Shown here: in pieces, positions 5,010-5,561 of the stretch | How positions within the stretch are numbered: the first letter of the stretch is position 1 | How the letters are laid out: the number at the start of each line of letters is the position of its first letter | Origin: Xanthobacteraceae bacterium | GTDB lineage: Bacteria > Pseudomonadota > Alphaproteobacteria > Rhizobiales > Xanthobacteraceae | DNA length: 5,561 bases | Reading direction: 5' to 3' | NCBI GenBank assembly: GCA_030037185.1 | Contig: JASHRR010001303.1 | Span: 1 to 5,561 of the forward strand | Notes under the pieces: model-generated | The model's input: only the letters and a program-made list of their open reading frames with translations | Told to the model about the DNA's origin: nothing | Databases searched by the model: none | Translations under genes and position numbers: made by a program

Positions 5010-5099
5010 GTAATCGGCCACATCAGCTGCCGGATTTGACAAAGACAGGACAGCGGTCGTCGGCCGGGTGGCCTCCACCCGGACCTTCAGGCCGATTAC
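5010..5099 (+). promoter_or_regulatory. Nested inverted repeats in the putative rne 5' leader
   Basis: An outer stem of ten perfect pairs, GTAATCGGCC (5010-5019) with GGCCGATTAC (5090-5099), encloses a strong inner hairpin, CCGGGTGG (5064-5071) with CCACCCGG (5075-5082), which has a 3-base loop. The element ends 257 bases before the rne start. If transcribed it would form a long-stemmed leader structure. Whether it lies inside the transcript depends on an unmapped promoter. Confidence 0.5.
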
Positions 5100-5356
5100 C
5101 CGAAGGCGACGCCGTTGCGCGTTGCCGCCCCGCTTTTAAGGATCGAATGCGCCATGCCGGCGATCATTGACAACGAAGGCGCCTCGTTTGACCGCAAGGC
5201 CGCAGGAGGCTTTCGCCTGTCCGTTCGTGCGTGGTACGCGCCGATCTTCCAACTCAAAAGGCGCGCCGCGCATTGCGTCGCACCCCGCCAGTGCATGGAC
5301 CGAAGTTCATGGACGGCAGGGGCCCGTTTTGCCGCGCGCCGCCACGAGATACATCA

Positions 5357-5561
5357 ATGGCCAACAAGATGCTTATCGACGCGACCCACCCGGAAGAGAC
5401 CCGGGTGGTCGTGCTGCGCGGCAACCGCGTTGAGGAATTTGATTTCGAGTCGGCAAGCCGCCGCCAACTGCGAGGCAATATCTACCTTGCTAAGGTGACG
5501 CGGGTTGAGCCGTCGCTGCAGGCAGCCTTCATAGACTATGGGGGCAACCGCCACGGCTTTC
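5357..5561 (+). CDS. rne: Ribonuclease E N-terminus, truncated by window edge
   Basis: RNase E is the main single-strand endoribonuclease of RNA decay and rRNA/tRNA maturation and the scaffold of the degradosome. The 68 visible residues match the start of alphaproteobacterial RNase E: MANKMLIDATHPEETRVVVL with the early Glu/Arg-rich strand, then RGNIYLAKVTRVEPSLQAAF leading into IDYGGNRHGF, the beginning of the S1 RNA-binding domain (from about residue 39). The catalytic DNase I-like domain and scaffold tail lie outside the window. ATG 5357 gives the expected family N-terminus, although only a weak GAG (5345-5347) precedes it; weak initiation would suit a gene controlled at the mRNA level (inference). 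It is divergent from amiC. RNase E and its paralogue RNase G share this region, but the MANKMLIDATHPEETRVVV opening favours RNase E. Confidence 0.93.
   Translation, partial: MANKMLIDATHPEETRVVVLRGNRVEEFDFESASRRQLRGNIYLAKVTRVEPSLQAAFIDYGGNRHGF
5382..5411 (+). repeat. Strong hairpin within early rne codons
   Basis: CCACCCGG (5386-5393) and CCGGGTGG (5401-5408) form an 8-pair stem around a 7-base loop. It extends by CGA (5382-5384) with TCG (5409-5411) past one bulged C, giving 11 pairs. It covers roughly codons 9-19. The same two 8-base arms occur, in the opposite order, in the leader hairpin at 5064-5082. Confidence 0.7.

Larger units (their letters stand above)
4779..5356. other. Divergent amiC/rne intergenic region with a long rne leader
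   Basis: This 578-base region must hold promoters for amiC (leftward) and rne (rightward). An AT-rich CTATATATTA (4821-4830) lies about 45 bases from the amiC start and could supply its -10, but no good -35 accompanies it. TTGACA (5036-5041) matches a -35 perfectly but has no -10 at usual spacing on the rne side. Inverted repeats are frequent: 4860-4886, CGGGC/GCCCG at 4946-4959, 5010-5099 with a nested hairpin, and CGGCA/TGCCG at 5314-5334 just before rne. Open frames entering rne from this region are in other frames and look spurious. A long structured leader fits the known pattern in enterobacteria, where rne mRNA is autoregulated through its 5' UTR; here that is inference. Confidence 0.55.

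Noticed and set aside
5036..5041. Perfect TTGACA as the rne -35 box
   Set aside because: No -10-like hexamer occurs 16-19 bases downstream; the sequence there is GC-rich and part of a hairpin.
5115..5498. 127-residue plus-strand open frame entering rne
   Set aside because: It overlaps the true rne start in another frame and its product has no recognisable domain; the region is better read as the rne leader.

Overview
The window looks like a chromosomal segment of a high-GC alphaproteobacterium of the Bradyrhizobium/Rhodopseudomonas type (Hyphomicrobiales). The evidence is the RNase E N-terminus, the AMIN plus Amidase_3 architecture of the amidase, the PBP1A sequence, the small GCG...CRPN secreted protein, and a GC-rich palindromic repeat of the kind common in these genomes. 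The assignment rests on recognising protein families, not on a database search.

Layout from left to right: the N-terminal part of mrcA (PBP1A), minus strand, running off the left edge (1-658); a 560-base gene-poor stretch; a small secreted GCG_CRPN-type protein with a VVVAPAAP repeat, plus strand (1222-1512); a periplasmic cupin, minus strand (1716-2120); about 520 bases without a convincing gene but with an unusual chain of inverted repeats; a 69-residue single-pass membrane protein, minus strand (2645-2854), preceded by two perfect palindromes; about 370 bases without a convincing gene; amiC, an N-acetylmuramoyl-L-alanine amidase, minus strand (3228-4778); a 578-base divergent intergenic region with several inverted repeats; and the first 68 codons of rne (RNase E), plus strand, running off the right edge.

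The backbone rne / amiC / mrcA joins an RNA-degradosome gene to two peptidoglycan genes. AmiC cleaves cell-wall amide bonds for daughter-cell separation, and PBP1A polymerises and cross-links glycan. From general familiarity with related genomes, amiC and mrcA often lie close together on one strand opposite rne. If so, the 2.6 kb between them here is an accessory islet of three small envelope proteins separated by structured non-coding DNA.

I found no clear new biological system. The points most worth a second look are: (1) the rne leader and early rne codons carry the same complementary 8-base arms twice, so two local hairpins could exchange for long-range pairings; (2) a palindromic repeat sits in frame inside amiC, between its two domains; (3) five inverted repeats lie back to back at 2251-2339; (4) two perfect palindromes precede the 69-residue gene. 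No tRNA, rRNA, CRISPR array, intact insertion sequence or attachment site was seen.
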